Shown here in pieces: positions 17,549 to 26,277 of a stretch of DNA of 64,000 bases (its first letter is position 1; the number at the start of each line of letters is the position of its first letter). The stretch is taken from contig NZ_BLVO01000004.1 of assembly GCF_013340285.1 (NCBI RefSeq), positions 62,001-126,000 of the forward strand. The letters run 5' to 3'. The position numbers were made by a program, and so were the translations under genes. Source of the DNA: Desulfovibrio subterraneus (GTDB lineage: Bacteria; Desulfobacterota; Desulfovibrionia; Desulfovibrionales; Desulfovibrionaceae). The notes beneath the pieces were generated by a model. That model was not told where the DNA came from. It saw only the letters and a program-made list of their open reading frames with translations, and did no database searches.

Positions 17549-19300
17549 ATGGCTGAATTAATGTCTGGCGGCATACACTTCTCCGGTCTCGCATCCGGTA
17601 GCGATTTTGACACGATGATCACTCAGCTGAAAAAAGTTGAGTCCATCCAGGTAAATCGCATGAAGCTTTGGAAGGGCGACTGGCAAAAGCGTGTCGATGC
17701 ATTTGGCACCATCAACACAGAGATTCAGAACTTTCAGAGTGTGGTCCAGAAAATGGATACCATGTCTGAATTTCTTGCAAAATCCGCTACCAGTTCCTTT
17801 GACACCGTTGCCACTGCCACCACGGATGCCAAAGCCACAGAAGGCGTATATAAGATCTCTGTCGGCCAGCTTGCCCGCAATGCCATGTGGACCTACAACT
17901 CCGGATTTGCCGACAAAACATCCAAGGTTAACACTTCTGGCACCAACCAGACATTTCAGTACACTTACAAGGGTACACAGCGGACACTCTCGGTCGGTCC
18001 CGACACCACCGTTGAAGGGTTGGTCAATATCATTAATAGCGATCCCAACAACCCTGGGGTTAAGGCGGGCCTTGTAAAGAATGGCAACGTATACAACTTG
18101 CAGATTCGCGGAATGGACTTGGGCGCGGCCAATGAAATGACCATTGATGCCGGAACCAACCTCTCCAATCTGCCGGCACCCAACGGTAGCGGGACAGATT
18201 GGAACAGGCAGACAGCGCAAAACGCTTTCTTCCGGATAAATGACTGGCCGCCTCTGAATCTTGACCAGCCTGAACTCAGCTTCATTCAATCCGAGTCGAA
18301 CACAGTCTCGGAGGCTATTGAGGGATTGACTCTAACCCTCAAAGACGTTGGAACCACCCAAATTACCGTTGCAACCGACACTGAGAAGATCAAACAGAAC
18401 ATCCAGGATTTCGTAGACGGCATGAACGCCGTCCGCACCAAGATGATCGAGTTGACAAAGGTTAGTGCCAACAAAGAGGCCTCGGACCCGAATAAGGGAA
18501 CGTCACAATTCGATGCGGAAAAGGGGTCGGTACTTACCGGTAACTACGGTGTGCAGTTACTCTCTTCCCGTCTGAAGCTGGCCGTTTCCGGAAGAGGCGA
18601 CGGCTTTGACTACTATTCTGATGCAAACGGCGGAGAAGGCGATTATTACTCTACGCTGGCACACATAGGCATCCTGACCGTGGCGGACCAGAGCGACAAG
18701 GATAACGGTCTGCTCCGCATCGACATGGAGAAGCTGGACAAGGCACTTGCCAAAGACCCCACGGCCGTTGCCGAACTTTTTGCAGCAGACGGCATAGGCA
18801 CATCTGATTCCCAGCACTTCTCCTACTACTCGCAGATCAAGGGAATCACCAAACCCGGTATCTATGATGTCACCTATGATGTTGACGCCACGGGCAAAAT
18901 CATTAACGCCAAGATTGGCGGACAGAATGCCAGCATTGACCAGAACACGCACCAGATATCCTCTCTCACAGGCGACTCACGCGGCCTTGTCATACAGGTA
19001 AACAACCTTGTTGCGGGCAGCTACTCTGATACGGTCCGCCTCAAGCAGGGCAAAGCCGGTCAGATGGACGACATTCTCAAGGATGTTCTCAGTTCCGACG
19101 GAACGTTGAAAATTATTGAGAAGAACTATGAAGATATCATGGATGAGATCGATAAGAAGATAGAACGCGAATCTGACCGCATCATCCGGTGGGAACGCTC
19201 CATCCGGCTCAGATTTGCCCGACTCGAAGCGACGCTCACGAAATACAACGGCCAGATGGAATCCCTGAGCAAGCAGGTATCCCAGCTGACCCAGAAGTAG
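17549..19300 (+). CDS. fliD: Flagellar hook-associated protein 2 (filament cap) FliD
   Basis: A 583-residue extracellular cap protein. The N-terminus (MAELMSGGIHFSGLASGSDFDTMI) is the FliD_N signature, followed by coiled-coil and Ser/Thr/Asn-rich domains. The C-terminus returns to a heptad-like coiled coil (RFARLEATLTKYNGQMESLS). The start at 17549 has GAGGT 6 nt upstream; the frame open to 17465 would cover the promoter. No signal peptide, as expected for type III export. The fliS chaperone gene follows 10 nt later. Confidence 0.93.
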   Translation: MAELMSGGIHFSGLASGSDFDTMITQLKKVESIQVNRMKLWKGDWQKRVDAFGTINTEIQNFQSVVQKMDTMSEFLAKSATSSFDTVATATTDAKATEGVYKISVGQLARNAMWTYNSGFADKTSKVNTSGTNQTFQYTYKGTQRTLSVGPDTTVEGLVNIINSDPNNPGVKAGLVKNGNVYNLQIRGMDLGAANEMTIDAGTNLSNLPAPNGSGTDWNRQTAQNAFFRINDWPPLNLDQPELSFIQSESNTVSEAIEGLTLTLKDVGTTQITVATDTEKIKQNIQDFVDGMNAVRTKMIELTKVSANKEASDPNKGTSQFDAEKGSVLTGNYGVQLLSSRLKLAVSGRGDGFDYYSDANGGEGDYYSTLAHIGILTVADQSDKDNGLLRIDMEKLDKALAKDPTAVAELFAADGIGTSDSQHFSYYSQIKGITKPGIYDVTYDVDATGKIINAKIGGQNASIDQNTHQISSLTGDSRGLVIQVNNLVAGSYSDTVRLKQGKAGQMDDILKDVLSSDGTLKIIEKNYEDIMDEIDKKIERESDRIIRWERSIRLRFARLEATLTKYNGQMESLSKQVSQLTQK

Positions 19301-19309
19301 GAGAATTCC

Positions 19310-20089
19310 ATGCAGAAAGCAGCCAAGGCTTACTTTCAGACACAGGTAGCGACCACCTCACAGGGTAAGCTGCTCCTGATGCTCTATGACGGCTGCATCA
19401 AGTTTCTCAATCAGTCCAAGGTCAAGATCGAGGAACGGGATTATGCCCAGAAGGGTATACTCATCTCTAAAGCCCTTGATGTTATCAATGAACTGGACAG
19501 CAGCCTGAATGCAGAAAAAGGCGGAGAACTGGCGGAGAACCTGCATAAGCTGTATTTCTACTGCTCTACCCGTCTGCTCAATGCCAACCTGAAAATGGAT
19601 ATCGGCTACATTGACGAGGTCATCAAGATTCTGTCTGGACTGCGCAGTGCCTATGCGCAGATCATTGATACTCCCGAGGCAGCCGCTGCAGCCGCAATGA
19701 CCACTCCGGTGCAGACGGGGCAGACCAATGTGACGCATAATCCCATGGGCGGCATCCCCAAACCGGCAGCTTTTGGCGGAGCCAAGGGCCCCATGCCCAA
19801 GGCAAACGCCTTTGCCATGCAGGCACAGGCTGCCACGGCTCCTGCTCAGGAATCAGGTATACGGCCGGGCGCCCCGACAGGCGGATATGCAAAACCGGCC
19901 CAGTCCCAGCAGGCCACCCCGCCTGCTCAGGGCCAGCCGGTGCAGACCACAGCGCCTGCCGAGCCTGATGTCACCGCGCCGCAGCAGGCGCAGCCGGATT
20001 CCACGGACAGCAAGCCGCTGGACTTTTCCGGCAAACGGCTTTCAGGTGCCGCCATGTACCGGAAGATTGCAGCACACAACAATCCATAA
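19310..20089 (+). CDS. fliS: Flagellin chaperone FliS with long Pro/Gln/Ala-rich C-terminal tail
   Basis: The first 120 residues are a FliS four-helix domain: AAKAYFQTQVATTSQGKLLLMLYDG, FLNQSKVKIEERDY, then LYFYCSTRLLNANLKMD. FliS binds the flagellin C-terminus to stop early polymerisation. The protein is 259 residues, about twice the usual FliS length. The extra part (about 125-245) is rich in Pro, Ala, Gln and Thr, looks disordered, and ends with GKRLSGAAMYRKIAAHNNP. It forms an operon with fliD. Confidence 0.88.
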   Translation: MQKAAKAYFQTQVATTSQGKLLLMLYDGCIKFLNQSKVKIEERDYAQKGILISKALDVINELDSSLNAEKGGELAENLHKLYFYCSTRLLNANLKMDIGYIDEVIKILSGLRSAYAQIIDTPEAAAAAAMTTPVQTGQTNVTHNPMGGIPKPAAFGGAKGPMPKANAFAMQAQAATAPAQESGIRPGAPTGGYAKPAQSQQATPPAQGQPVQTTAPAEPDVTAPQQAQPDSTDSKPLDFSGKRLSGAAMYRKIAAHNNP

Positions 20090-20098
20090 AACAAAAAA

Positions 20099-20131
20099 GC
20101 GGGAGGCCCCAAAGCCTCCCGCTCTCTTTTT
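20099..20131 (+). terminator. Terminator after fliS
   Basis: GCGGGAGGC (20099-20107) pairs with GCCTCCCGC (20114-20122), followed by TCTCTTTTT. The A-run on the other side makes it usable for the convergent lipoprotein gene as well. Confidence 0.88.
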
Positions 20132-20149
20132 GCAGCATATCCGCTCAGC

Positions 20150-20917
20150 CTAGAAGGCCTTGTCGCCACCTGTAGCTTCCGCTTCCTTTTCAGCCCTGCG
20201 CAACGGTTCGGTCCAGGCCAGAATCGGTTTGCCCATGTCGCGCGACAGTGCCTGCATTATGGCTCCCGTAGGGTCTGAAGGCAGGCGGGTGCGGGCAGAA
20301 AAAATGATATAGTCGCGGGTCTGCTCGCTCTGCATCATGCCGGCATGCGCCATGGACCACACCAGCGCCCCTGTCACTGTGTCATACACTTCCAGCTGCA
20401 TGGCCACATAGGTATCGCTGACTGAACCACCGGCCATATAATTGGTTATGTAGCCGCCTATGGCAAGGTCGGCACCCCGCTGTCTGGCAAGCGCTATGGC
20501 CCGCTGGGGCGTGTAATACTCCACATAGTCAGCAAACTCGATAACAGGAAATACCTCGTCCGCCACCCACGACTGCCACACAAGACGGGAAAGTTCCCGG
20601 CTTATGTGCTGCCCCTGCGGAATATCAACTTTGGGCATGAAGGGGAAAAACAGCGCGGTGGGTTCCACCACAGGTTCTTCTTTCGGATGCACGTATACCT
20701 GCACGGCGCCTTTGCGCACCCACTGGTCCCACACTATCTGCGAGGTGGACGTCAGGGATGATGAATAGCCATCGGGCGCAATATGAGACGCCGACTCTTT
20801 GACAGAGTCCATGAAACCGCCCTCACCCCCGTCCCCCGACCGTGCGCCGGAGCAGGCGGAGATCATGAGCATGTATATAAAAAAGGCAATGTATACGAAC
20901 TGTTGCAGATACCGCAT
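20150..20917 (-). CDS. Predicted outer-membrane lipoprotein, function unknown
   Basis: A 255-residue protein. From the ATG at 20917 (AAGAAGGT upstream) it begins with a lipoprotein signal ending MISAC, so Cys near residue 22 would be lipidated. The frame is open to 20980 but without a ribosome site. The mature part contains WVADEVFPVIEFADYVEYYTP, ARQRGADLAIGGYITN and YVAMQLEVYDTVTGALVWSM. This layout recalls CsgG/FlgO-like lipoproteins (a domain reporting whether a value is accessible as a configured variable), but I cannot name the family. Its position next to fliD-fliS makes a flagellar-envelope role possible; this is inference. Confidence 0.7.
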   Translation of the reverse strand: MRYLQQFVYIAFFIYMLMISACSGARSGDGGEGGFMDSVKESASHIAPDGYSSSLTSTSQIVWDQWVRKGAVQVYVHPKEEPVVEPTALFFPFMPKVDIPQGQHISRELSRLVWQSWVADEVFPVIEFADYVEYYTPQRAIALARQRGADLAIGGYITNYMAGGSVSDTYVAMQLEVYDTVTGALVWSMAHAGMMQSEQTRDYIIFSARTRLPSDPTGAIMQALSRDMGKPILAWTEPLRRAEKEAEATGGDKAF

Positions 20918-21264
20918 AATGACAGACCTTCTTGTTTGTTGCGTCATGGTTGCATCGCGCCGATACGTGACGTTATGCAATTTGCAAAATCAGTGCCTGC
21001 CAGCAGCCAAAAGAGTCCAAGAATTCATCAAGAATTCGTAAGACGACTCCCCGTCTGATCCGGGCAGGCAACAGGACAACAGCATTCAGGAAGGAGATAC
21101 AGACAGGAACACGCTGGCGGGCCGTTAACGGCAGGCAACTGCAAATGACGCTAGCCCAGATTCTGGCAGCACGGAGCACATGCCTGGACGCTGCCTGTCG
21201 GCATAATTAGCCGTATGCACCATGGGTGATCTGAGCATGCGCCGTCCGCAAAAGAGTGAGGAAA
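20918..21264. other. Intergenic stretch without a supported gene
   Basis: About 350 nt upstream of the lipoprotein gene. The short open frames here lack ribosome sites and recognisable products. It presumably carries the lipoprotein promoter. Confidence 0.4.
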
Positions 21265-21600
21265 TTACTGTATACGGTCTGTAGGCGCAGGCACGCTCTG
21301 CATGGAATCGAGCAGTTGGGCGCGGGAGCGCTCAAGGGAATGGTGCAATTCAAGCCGCCGCTGGGCGGAGAGGCGATGAAATTCCATACGCTCCGTCAGG
21401 TCTATGAGCTGCCCCACCTCACTGCGGATACGCTGGATACGGGCAGTGCGATCCGGCACATCCGGATATACGCGCTCCGCAACCCCTGCCAGCTCCTGCA
21501 GCTCCACGGCAAGCACGCGAATCCCCTCAGGCGAGATTTTCTTCGAGTACCGCACCCTGTCGCGAATATCTTCCGCAATGCGTTTCAGCCATCCCAGCAT
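21265..21600 (-). CDS. Small predicted coiled-coil protein, unknown function
   Basis: 111 residues, with CCGGAG placed 6 nt before the ATG at 21600. The sequence is highly charged and mostly helical (VLAVELQELAGVAERVYPD, then a long RLSAQRRLELHHSLERSRAQ helix), with no Cys, signal peptide or membrane segment. I do not recognise a family. It lies 38 nt downstream of the zinc-ribbon/Yip1 gene on the same strand, so it may share its transcript. Confidence 0.6.
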   Translation of the reverse strand: MLGWLKRIAEDIRDRVRYSKKISPEGIRVLAVELQELAGVAERVYPDVPDRTARIQRIRSEVGQLIDLTERMEFHRLSAQRRLELHHSLERSRAQLLDSMQSVPAPTDRIQ

Positions 21601-21638
21601 GCATAGCTCCGGCTTTTATCGGTAGCCCTTATTCTCCC

Positions 21639-23195
21639 CTAGACCGCCGTTCCAGATCCTACACCCACAAACCAGAACACAGCAACGAGAATAAGCACAA
21701 ATACGGGCAGTACCGCCAGTATAGCCTGCTTCCAGTCCGCTTCATGCGCCTGCCGCAGTCCCACAATGGCAAGAATCAGAAACCAAAGCTGTGCCCCCGC
21801 GAAGCCTGCCAGAGGCAGCACGCCCAGAAGACCGGCAGCGCTGCTGTACACCATGACACGGAATGTGGTTGCAAAGGATTTGCACCGCGAGAACACAAGA
21901 CGGAGAAGCAGATGGCAGACAATGCTCATTATCATGAGCCTGCCGAAGGCATATCCGAGCAGACCGAGAGCCATACTCCCCAGAGACAGACCTTCTGCGG
22001 ATACGGCAGGCAGGGCAATACCGGCCGCAGCAAGGGAGTCACCCCACAGGCTGTGGAGAAGGGACAGGGAACCGGTTTCCAGCCCCACAGAGAGAAGCGC
22101 TATAAACAGGAAGAACAGGAAAGGAGCAGCAAAGCCGCCCGCGCCCTGAATGCAGCCGAAAAAGCTGGAAGGAGAAAACAATGCCAGACCGAGTGTCTTA
22201 CGCCACGCGGCAAACAGGCCGAGCTTACCTCTGTTTTCCCAGGGTATCTGCATTTCCACGGAGGAATGGCGGATGAAAGCACTTACACCGGAATGATCAC
22301 CGTCGCCCATGGCGGCAATGGCGTCCCAAATGTCACCTTTGCCCCCATGATCTTCGAAATCACTGATGGTTCCGAGATGTCTGTGGGGTTTGGACGACGC
22401 GGGCGCGGCGGCAACCGGCTCATGCGCATCCTCCGGTGTCTCGGGAGCATCATCTGCCCCGGGCTCGTCATACTGCCGCATTTCAGCACCGCCGTGCGGC
22501 CTGATGACCGTATAGACGGTTTCCTCGTCGTACGCGGCGGCAGCGTCGTATTCATCGTCCTGAACGGTACGGGCGGCATAGGCAGCCTGTTCCATATCCG
22601 TACCGGCAACGTCATCTTCTGCGTCATCACCTGCAGGCGCATCATGCAGCACAGAGCCATCGCGCGCGTCAGAATCAGCAGCAGGGTCAGCATCAGAATC
22701 CATACCAGAGGCATCTGCGTCAATATAGGATTCTGCAGTCGGAGATACGGGCGATACGGCGGAACGACGCACCACATATTCCACTTCTGCAGCGGCAGCA
22801 TGCGCATCTGGCCCTTCATGAGCATAATCCGTTTCAGGCTGCGCATCAGGGGCAACTTCCGGAGCAGTTTCACGCTCGCCATACGCAGAAGCAACGTCTT
22901 CCGCATAGGCAGCGTCCCTGCCCGCGGCGTCTGCGCTTCCGGCTTCCGGTTCCGGCGAGGCATGATGCCCGTGGGCCGCCTGTTCGTCTCCGTCTCTCAA
23001 GGCCGGATGCACATAGGGAGAATCCTGAACTTCCATACTCTCCACAGGAGATACAACGTCAGGAATATCCACGACATATTCGCGGAACCGAAATTTGAAG
23101 CGGCACTTGGGGCAGGTCGCAAGCTGGGCGGTGGGCGGAATCTTTGAAAGATCCACCTGACGTTCGAACAGACATTCAGGGCAACGTATGAGCAT
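21639..23195 (-). CDS. Zinc-ribbon / Yip1-domain membrane protein (paralog 1, long acidic linker)
   Basis: 518 residues. Residues 1-38 are a zinc ribbon with Cys at 5, 8, 28 and 31 followed by FKFRFRE, like the MJ0042-type finger. Residues about 45-290 are very acidic and Ala-rich, almost certainly disordered. The C-terminal 200 residues hold five or six membrane helices of Yip1 type (LFSPSSFFGCIQGAGGF, ending with VGLRQAHEADWKQAILAVLP). Start at 23195 has AAAGGGA upstream. Three further paralogs lie immediately upstream (23322-26236). Function unknown; the finger spacing is identical in the three finger-bearing copies. Confidence 0.75.
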   Translation of the reverse strand: MLIRCPECLFERQVDLSKIPPTAQLATCPKCRFKFRFREYVVDIPDVVSPVESMEVQDSPYVHPALRDGDEQAAHGHHASPEPEAGSADAAGRDAAYAEDVASAYGERETAPEVAPDAQPETDYAHEGPDAHAAAAEVEYVVRRSAVSPVSPTAESYIDADASGMDSDADPAADSDARDGSVLHDAPAGDDAEDDVAGTDMEQAAYAARTVQDDEYDAAAAYDEETVYTVIRPHGGAEMRQYDEPGADDAPETPEDAHEPVAAAPASSKPHRHLGTISDFEDHGGKGDIWDAIAAMGDGDHSGVSAFIRHSSVEMQIPWENRGKLGLFAAWRKTLGLALFSPSSFFGCIQGAGGFAAPFLFFLFIALLSVGLETGSLSLLHSLWGDSLAAAGIALPAVSAEGLSLGSMALGLLGYAFGRLMIMSIVCHLLLRLVFSRCKSFATTFRVMVYSSAAGLLGVLPLAGFAGAQLWFLILAIVGLRQAHEADWKQAILAVLPVFVLILVAVFWFVGVGSGTAV

Positions 23196-23321
23196 GAACT
23201 ATCCCTTTAGAAAATATAACCCATTGTACGACCGGCAAATTGGCAAATCAAGAGTGATAGCCGGAAACTGCATTCATTATAAAAATATTTAAAATCAATG
23301 CAATAGAAATCCTCAAGCAGC

Positions 23322-24185
23322 CTACAGCATACCAAGGTCGCGCATTGTCAGCGCCACGATGACCAGCAGGGAGAGAAACAGCAGCCCGACAGAGGGCAAC
23401 ACCCGCGCCGTTGTGGTGCCGTGTACGGTTCTGAGCCCGACTACTATTATCCACAGACGCAGCAGCCCGCCCAGCAGCGATCCCACCACGGGGATAATGC
23501 TCAGCATATCCGCTGCACTCGAATAACAGACAACACGCATGGTCGTTCGCACTCCGCCCTTGGCAGCGCCCGTCAACACAAGGCCGAGATGCAGTATGCC
23601 GGAAAGCGCATACAGATACAGCATCAGCACCACAGGGCTGAACATGACAAGCTGAATCATCTCGCCGGGGGAACTTACGGCACCGGAAAATGCTTCGGGA
23701 AGAATGGGATTGCCCACGGCCGTCTGCCAGAAAGTTTCCAGACCGATGCCCACCAGCGATATTATGAGATAATAGCTCAGGGGGACAAGAAAAGAGACCT
23801 CGCGGCTCATGGTGGCGAAAAAGCCCTGCGGCCGCTGGAGAATATGGCGGGTATTCGCAATAAGTGCGGCCACCACGCCCACCTCGCGGGCATAGGCCCA
23901 AATCTCGGCTTCGGCCTTTTTAGGTTGCCCCCAGGAAGGCATGGGACCTTCTTCCGGCGCGGTGTGTGAGGTGGGATGCGGGTGATCCTCTTCAACCACT
24001 GCAGAATCGCGGGCAGGTTCTTCCTGTCCGGAATCAAGTGTGAAATCCGGCTCGTTTTCAGGCACTGCATCGCGGAAACGGAACCTGTGCCCGCACTCGG
24101 GGCAGGTTGCAAATGTTACCGAGGGGGTGAGAGCAGCCTCATCCACCTCTTTACCATATCCACACTGGGGACAACGAATTTCCAT
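23322..24185 (-). CDS. Zinc-ribbon / Yip1-domain membrane protein (paralog 2)
   Basis: 287 residues with the same design: zinc ribbon with Cys at 5, 8, 28, 31 then HRFRFRD, a short acidic linker (about 40-95), and a Yip1-like membrane domain from about residue 110 (RHILQRPQGFFATMSREV, later ILHLGLVLTGAAKGG and IVVGLRTVHGTTTARV). The Arg-His element before the last helix is shared with paralogs 1, 3 and 4. AAGGA precedes the ATG at 24185. Possibly a membrane sensor or membrane-shaping protein; unproven. Confidence 0.75.
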   Translation of the reverse strand: MEIRCPQCGYGKEVDEAALTPSVTFATCPECGHRFRFRDAVPENEPDFTLDSGQEEPARDSAVVEEDHPHPTSHTAPEEGPMPSWGQPKKAEAEIWAYAREVGVVAALIANTRHILQRPQGFFATMSREVSFLVPLSYYLIISLVGIGLETFWQTAVGNPILPEAFSGAVSSPGEMIQLVMFSPVVLMLYLYALSGILHLGLVLTGAAKGGVRTTMRVVCYSSAADMLSIIPVVGSLLGGLLRLWIIVVGLRTVHGTTTARVLPSVGLLFLSLLVIVALTMRDLGML

Positions 24186-24390
24186 GCAGAATCCTTATTT
24201 TGTCAGCATACACTGCACCCCGGCGAAACTTCGCCTGCATGCGTGATAAACGGCCGCATTCGCCATTTTTCAAGCTTTGGCAAACAGCGACAAACTATCG
24301 GAAAGCGACAGCTCCCGACTTGTACGGAAAAAACGGCTGCTCGGCAAATGTCCAGATGAGGAATACCGCAGAATGAAAGAATGGGGAGGA

Positions 24391-25191
24391 TCAGAACGGA
24401 GAAAGCACCCAGCCGTTGGCCATGGAAACAAGCCATGCTGCTGCAGACACATGCAAAGCCAGCACCGGCAGCACCCTGTGCCAGGGAGAACCGTGCCCGT
24501 AATGCAGCCCCGCCGCCAGCACACCCAGCCACCAGAGAATGGCCACATAGCCACCGCTGCCGGGCATTATGGAAAGCAGCCAGCATGCCTGCGCGTAACA
24601 GACCGTCTGGAACGTGACAGCATAGCCGCGTTCTCCGGACTGGGCCAGCCTGAGCAGGCCGTGCAACATGGCCGCATATATAGCGAGAGGTACGGGAATG
24701 AGCAGCGGAAAGACAAACGCATCGCGCACAAGCCCCATCAGTGAAAGGCGCTGGGGCAGGTAATCAGCCACGGCGATCATGGGGATGGAATCAGGGAGCA
24801 CCACGTCCAACACGGGCAACAGAACATACAGCATAGCCTGCTGCAGAAGCGGGATAAGGGCTGTGACAATCATCGAAAACGCCAGAGCGCGCCTGTCCCA
24901 CCTGCTCTCGAACGGGTGGCCGAAAATATTCTGCTGCCGGAACAGCACGTTCCAGATGCTTGCTGCCACGGACCGCACCGAAAGCCGGTCGTCCGCCGGA
25001 CTGCTGCCGGGCCCTGCTGCCTGCGGTTCCCCGCCTTTGCCGTTCAGTACCCCATCATCGGGTAACTGCGCGCTATCGGGTGACTGTGCGCCATCCGGTG
25101 ACTGCGCGGCACTGCGCGGCCCTTGCCCTTCATCGAAATCGAAACCGGCAAATCGTTCCTTGCCGGTTTCCGTCGTATCAGTATCAGACAT
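24391..25191 (-). CDS. Yip1-domain membrane protein without zinc ribbon (paralog 3)
   Basis: 266 residues. The N-terminal 70 residues are polar and low-complexity, with no CxxC pairs, so the zinc ribbon of its neighbours is missing. A Yip1-like membrane domain follows (NVLFRQQNIFGHPFES, LHGLLRLAQSGERGYAVTFQ, then LAAGLHYGHGSPWHRVLPVL). The shared helix pattern and the Gly-His element before the final helix identify it as a paralog. Gaps to its neighbours are about 50 and 205 nt. Confidence 0.7.
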   Translation of the reverse strand: MSDTDTTETGKERFAGFDFDEGQGPRSAAQSPDGAQSPDSAQLPDDGVLNGKGGEPQAAGPGSSPADDRLSVRSVAASIWNVLFRQQNIFGHPFESRWDRRALAFSMIVTALIPLLQQAMLYVLLPVLDVVLPDSIPMIAVADYLPQRLSLMGLVRDAFVFPLLIPVPLAIYAAMLHGLLRLAQSGERGYAVTFQTVCYAQACWLLSIMPGSGGYVAILWWLGVLAAGLHYGHGSPWHRVLPVLALHVSAAAWLVSMANGWVLSPF

Positions 25192-25240
25192 GTCCCTCGT
25201 CCGGTTGCACTCGCATCAAATATGGAAGATTTGCAAAAAA

Positions 25241-26236
25241 CTAGTGAGGCATTCCGCCCACGACCAGCGCAAGCACCAGCAGAATCAGCACAGGCAGAAA
25301 GACCGCCAGCACCACCTTCCACATGGGCGCCCCGTGCGCATGACGCAACCCCACAAGCAGAACAAACAATCCCCACAAACCGGCAAGAAACTGGCCGATG
25401 AACGGCACAAGATACAGCACGTAGGTACAGACGCCGAAACCGCACACCATGGCGGTTGCGCCAAAGCCGTTACGCCCGGCACCAGTAATCCGCAGACAGG
25501 CATGCAGCACTCCGGCAGTGATCAGCAGGAACAGCGGAGACAGCACTGCGGTCACCGCCGCCATGCCGAGCGCCATTCCCCAGCCCATGAAGCCACCGCC
25601 TGCCACGGCCATTGTCTCGGCAGAAAGGATGTCAGACAGAAAAGTTGTTATTGCCCATGCCCAGATCTGTCCCATCAGCAGCCCGAAAACGGTACAGATG
25701 ATATAGAAAGGAAAAACACCGGCCTTGCGCCATTCAGTACCGGCATGGGCGAAAAACACGGCGGGGGTCATCAGAACTGCCCGCGTGGTGGCGAGAAAAG
25801 CCGCCAGCCAGCCCACCTGCCCTCTGTATACCCAGGGGATATTGGCAACGGCAGGGTCAACAGCTTCACCGTGTCCGGCTGAGAAAGCCGCAGCCTGCCC
25901 AGTCTCCTGCCCTGCTCCCTGTACAGGGGCCCGCTCAGAAGCCATGCCGGAGGCTCCCGTTGCGCCGGAAGTGCCATGGGCCATTTCCCCGCCCTCCCGA
26001 TGCGTGCCATCTTCCGCACCACGCATCAGATTTTGACCGTCATGCGATATGGCACCCTCGTCAACAGAGGGGGCAAAAGTGCTGTCATCTTCCGCTTCCA
26101 GACCGAACTGCGGCTCCTCGCCACGAAACCGGAACCGGTGGCGGCAGTTGGGACAGGTGGCATAGACCATTTCCGCCGGAACGACGGCATCATCCAGTTC
26201 CTTCATATATTGACACTGCGGGCAAACAAGCTTCAC
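25241..26236 (-). CDS. Zinc-ribbon / Yip1-domain membrane protein (paralog 4, GTG start)
   Basis: 331 residues from a GTG at 26236, preceded by AAAAAGGAG with 6-nt spacing. The frame stays open to 26350, but that would overlap the glycosyltransferase gene and place 38 residues before the finger. The finger has Cys at 5, 8, 28, 31 and HRFRFRG, the same spacing as paralogs 1 and 2. An acidic linker is followed by a Yip1-like domain (RAVLMTPAVFFAHAGTEWR, GVLHACLRITGAGRNG, LLVGLRHAHGAPMWKVVL). Confidence 0.74.
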   Translation of the reverse strand: MKLVCPQCQYMKELDDAVVPAEMVYATCPNCRHRFRFRGEEPQFGLEAEDDSTFAPSVDEGAISHDGQNLMRGAEDGTHREGGEMAHGTSGATGASGMASERAPVQGAGQETGQAAAFSAGHGEAVDPAVANIPWVYRGQVGWLAAFLATTRAVLMTPAVFFAHAGTEWRKAGVFPFYIICTVFGLLMGQIWAWAITTFLSDILSAETMAVAGGGFMGWGMALGMAAVTAVLSPLFLLITAGVLHACLRITGAGRNGFGATAMVCGFGVCTYVLYLVPFIGQFLAGLWGLFVLLVGLRHAHGAPMWKVVLAVFLPVLILLVLALVVGGMPH

Positions 26237-26277
26237 GAAAACTCCTTTTTCGGGCGACGCGGGGCACCCCATATATC

